Below, in pieces: positions 61,889 through 64,000 of a stretch of 64,000 nucleotides of DNA. The notes under the pieces are model-generated. The model ran no database searches. It saw only the letters and a list, made by a program, of their open reading frames with translations, and was not told the DNA's origin. Made by a program: the position numbers and the translations under genes. The first letter of the stretch is position 1. Each line of letters begins with the position of its first letter. Location: NCBI RefSeq assembly GCF_001679645.1, contig NZ_LRUN01000057.1, forward strand, positions 1 to 64,000, in the 5' to 3' direction. Source of the DNA: Pseudomonas bananamidigenes (lineage in GTDB: Bacteria; Pseudomonadota; Gammaproteobacteria; Pseudomonadales; Pseudomonadaceae).

Positions 61889-62902
61889 TTGTTAACTGGA
61901 CGGATGCTGGTTTTCGTGAGTGTTCTCGGTGTCCTGTCCGGATGCGGCAATGGCGACTCCATGGAAAGCTTCGGCGGTCCGACCATGGGCAGCACGTATT
62001 CGATCAAGTACGTGCGACGAATCAACTTGCCCGCTCCCCAGGACGTCCGGGTCGAAGTGGAAAAGATCCTCGCCGACGTCGACCGGCAGATGTCCACCTA
62101 CCGTGCGGACTCGGATATCTCGCGCTTCAACGCATTGCCCGCCGATCGCTGTCAGATCATGCCGGCACCGATTCTTGAGTTGGTCCGGGTGGGCGAACAG
62201 CTGTCGCAACAGAGCGAAGGTTCCTACGACCTGACGGTAGAACCGTTGCTCAACCTCTGGGGCTTCGGTCCGCAAGGGCGTGAGGAGAAAGTCCCGAGCG
62301 CTGCGGCGCTGGCCGAGGTGCAGAAGCGGGTGGGTTACCGGCATTTGCGTATCGATGGTGACCAGTTGTGCAAGGACGCGGCGGTCGAGGTCGATTTCAA
62401 CAGCATCGCCGCCGGTTACGCGGTCGACACCATTGCCGCGCGACTCGATGCCATGGGTATTCATGATTATCTGGCCGAAGCCACGGGCGAGCTCAAGGCG
62501 TCCGGCAGAAAGCTCGACGGCTCGCCCTGGCGCATTGCCCTGGAGGAGCCACGTGACGATCAGCAAGTAGCGGAGCGCGTCATTAATGTCGATGGCTACG
62601 GGCTTTCCACGTCCGGCGACTACCGCAACTATTTTCAACAGGATGGAAAGCGATATTCCCACACCTTCGATGCCCGCACCGGAGCGCCCGTCGTACACGA
62701 TCTGGCGTCAGTCACGGTCATGCATCCTTCAGCCTTGATGGCCGACGGACTATCGACACTGTTGCTGATTCTCGGGCCTGAAAGGGCTTGGGACTATGCC
62801 GAAAAACACGACATTGGTGCATTCTTCGTGATTCGTGCCGATAAAGGTTTCGTGACTCGCACCAGTCGGGCGTTCGAAAGGCTTGCAGGCGCAAAAAATT
62901 GA
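61889..62902 (+). CDS. apbE: FAD:protein FMN transferase (ApbE, lipoprotein)
   Basis: A 337-residue ApbE-family flavin transferase, anchored as a lipoprotein outside the inner membrane. The lipobox is VLSGC and mature FGGPTMGSTYSIKYV starts the domain. Conserved segments are DRQMSTYRADSDISRFNA, VDFNSIAAGYAVD, and the C-terminal RYSHTFDARTGAPV with HPSALMADGLSTLLLILG, which carries the metal site. It attaches FMN to threonines of NqrB/NqrC- or RnfG-type proteins. The start is uncertain: TTG 61889 has GGAG eight bases upstream and gives a charged signal peptide; ATG 61904 is the other choice. No nqr gene lies beside it here. Confidence 0.9.
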   Translation: MLTGRMLVFVSVLGVLSGCGNGDSMESFGGPTMGSTYSIKYVRRINLPAPQDVRVEVEKILADVDRQMSTYRADSDISRFNALPADRCQIMPAPILELVRVGEQLSQQSEGSYDLTVEPLLNLWGFGPQGREEKVPSAAALAEVQKRVGYRHLRIDGDQLCKDAAVEVDFNSIAAGYAVDTIAARLDAMGIHDYLAEATGELKASGRKLDGSPWRIALEEPRDDQQVAERVINVDGYGLSTSGDYRNYFQQDGKRYSHTFDARTGAPVVHDLASVTVMHPSALMADGLSTLLLILGPERAWDYAEKHDIGAFFVIRADKGFVTRTSRAFERLAGAKN

Positions 62903-63103
62903 CCGGCAGCAATGCGAAAACTGGCGTTGTAGTGCAGGCAAAAGTAGCCTACGACGCGACCAAGGGTTAATGTGCGCGGCGTTGACGCTTCTATAGACTG
63001 TGTCCGGGTTTTCAACTGGCCCCCAATTGTTCCTTCGCGCCGTCGTCCGGCGTGATTTAGCCGCCGGTGCTGCTGGCACCGCGGCCTGTTCTGAGGAGTA
63101 CGC

Positions 63104-64000
63104 ATGGCTGTCTACAACTACGACGTGGTGGTGCTGGGTTCCGGCCCGGCGGGAGAAGGCGCGGCAATGAACGCCGCCAAAGCAGGGCGCAAGGTGGCGA
63201 TGGTCGACAGCCGTCGCCAGGTCGGCGGTAACTGCACCCACCTGGGCACCATCCCGTCCAAGGCCCTGCGTCACTCGGTGCGGCAGATCATGCAGTTCAA
63301 CACCAATCCGATGTTCCGGGCCATCGGTGAACCGCGCTGGTTCTCCTTCCCGGACGTGTTGAAAAGCGCCGAGAAAGTCATCTCCAAACAAGTCGCTTCG
63401 CGTACCGGCTACTACGCCCGTAACCGCGTCGACGTGTTCTTCGGCACCGGCAGCTTCGCCGACGAGCAGACCATCGAAGTGGTCTGCGCCAACGGCGTGG
63501 TCGAAAAACTGGTGGCCAAACACATCATCATCGCCACCGGTTCGCGTCCTTATCGCCCGGCGGACATCGATTTCCACCACCCGCGCATCTACGATAGCGA
63601 CACCATCCTCAGCCTCGGCCACACCCCGCGTAAACTGATCGTTTACGGCGCCGGCGTGATCGGTTGCGAATACGCCTCGATCTTCAGCGGTCTGGGTGTA
63701 CTGGTCGAGCTGGTGGACAACCGCGGCCAGTTGCTGAGCTTCCTCGACTCGGAAATCTCCCAGGCGTTGAGCTACCACTTCAGCAACAACAACATCACCG
63801 TGCGTCATAACGAAGAGTATGACCGCGTCGAAGGCGTGGACAACGGCGTGATCCTGCACCTGAAGTCCGGCAAGAAGATCAAGGCCGACGCCTTGCTCTG
63901 GTGCAACGGCCGCACCGGCAACACCGATCAGTTGGGGCTGGAAAACATCGGCGTCAAGGTCAACAGCCGTGGCCAGATCGAAGTCGACGAGAACTATCGC
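63104..64000 (+). CDS. sthA: Soluble pyridine nucleotide transhydrogenase (partial, cut by window end)
   Basis: The first 299 residues of the ~464-residue flavoenzyme that equilibrates NADH and NADPH in the cytoplasm. The FAD site is VVLGSGPAGEGAAMNAAKAG, the NAD site VYGAGVIGCEYASIFSGLG. The position of the redox disulfide of related dehydrogenases reads GGNCTHLGTIPSKALRH, with Thr in place of the second cysteine, which is normal for SthA. CTGAGGAG lies 7-8 bases before ATG 63104. The frame is open to the last base. The 201-base gap after apbE presumably carries its promoter. In P. aeruginosa sthA is also close to apbE. Confidence 0.95.
   Translation, partial: MAVYNYDVVVLGSGPAGEGAAMNAAKAGRKVAMVDSRRQVGGNCTHLGTIPSKALRHSVRQIMQFNTNPMFRAIGEPRWFSFPDVLKSAEKVISKQVASRTGYYARNRVDVFFGTGSFADEQTIEVVCANGVVEKLVAKHIIIATGSRPYRPADIDFHHPRIYDSDTILSLGHTPRKLIVYGAGVIGCEYASIFSGLGVLVELVDNRGQLLSFLDSEISQALSYHFSNNNITVRHNEEYDRVEGVDNGVILHLKSGKKIKADALLWCNGRTGNTDQLGLENIGVKVNSRGQIEVDENYR

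Overview
The window is a chromosomal segment of a Pseudomonas of the P. fluorescens group. The evidence is a high GC content, typical Pseudomonas REP palindromes (21861-21917, 51774-51839), an RsmX-like Gac/Rsm small RNA, and a long right-hand block whose gene order (slt, uup, usp, fadBA, topA, sulA-lexA, psrA, nagZ, mtiP, mfd, gap, apbE, sthA) is, from memory, that of the PA3020 to PA2991 region of P. aeruginosa. No tRNA, rRNA, insertion sequence, prophage or CRISPR array was seen.

Left part (1-6.9 kb): a second-copy-type penicillin-binding protein 2, then a LysR regulator divergent from a three-gene unit: an MHS-type transporter, an M20-family amidohydrolase and a histone-deacetylase-like (acetylpolyamine) amidohydrolase. 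A clean ATTAT-N11-ATAAT LysR-type operator lies between them.

Accessory metabolic island (7.0-21.8 kb): a complete quinohemoprotein amine dehydrogenase (QHNDH, qhp/pea) system in two blocks. Block one is an AcoR-type sigma54 activator followed by qhpF (ABC exporter), qhpE (subtilisin-like leader protease) and qhpG (flavin monooxygenase). Block two is qhpADCB: the diheme alpha subunit, the radical SAM thioether maturase, the cross-linked gamma subunit with its 28-residue leader, and the beta-propeller subunit. Between them are an aldehyde dehydrogenase with an almost ideal sigma54 promoter, a bicistron of two unrecognised small membrane proteins, and a YtcJ-type amidohydrolase with a cysteine-rich N terminus. 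Primary amines would be oxidised in the periplasm to aldehydes, which the dehydrogenase turns into acids.

Middle part (21.9-36.5 kb): an LprI-like protein, an ADP-ribosylglycohydrolase-like protein, an SRPBCC protein with an APH(6)-like kinase, an RsmX-like sRNA, acnA, rlmM, tusA, a MATE exporter, pdxB, a PA1571-like small protein, an MsbA-type ABC exporter whose stop codon lies in a 12-bp tandem repeat, and slt.

Right part (36.7-64 kb): uup, usp, the fatty-acid oxidation operon fadBA, topA, the SOS pair lexA-sulA, psrA, nagZ and mtiP, a SWI/SNF helicase with csiV and mfd, gap, a CitA-type citrate symporter, a lipoprotein ApbE, and the start of sthA, cut by the window edge. As given, fadB carries a one-base deletion near 40456 that splits its reading frame. 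PsrA boxes overlap the psrA promoter, and a near-match lies upstream of fadB, so the fatty-acid regulon is visible in the sequence itself.
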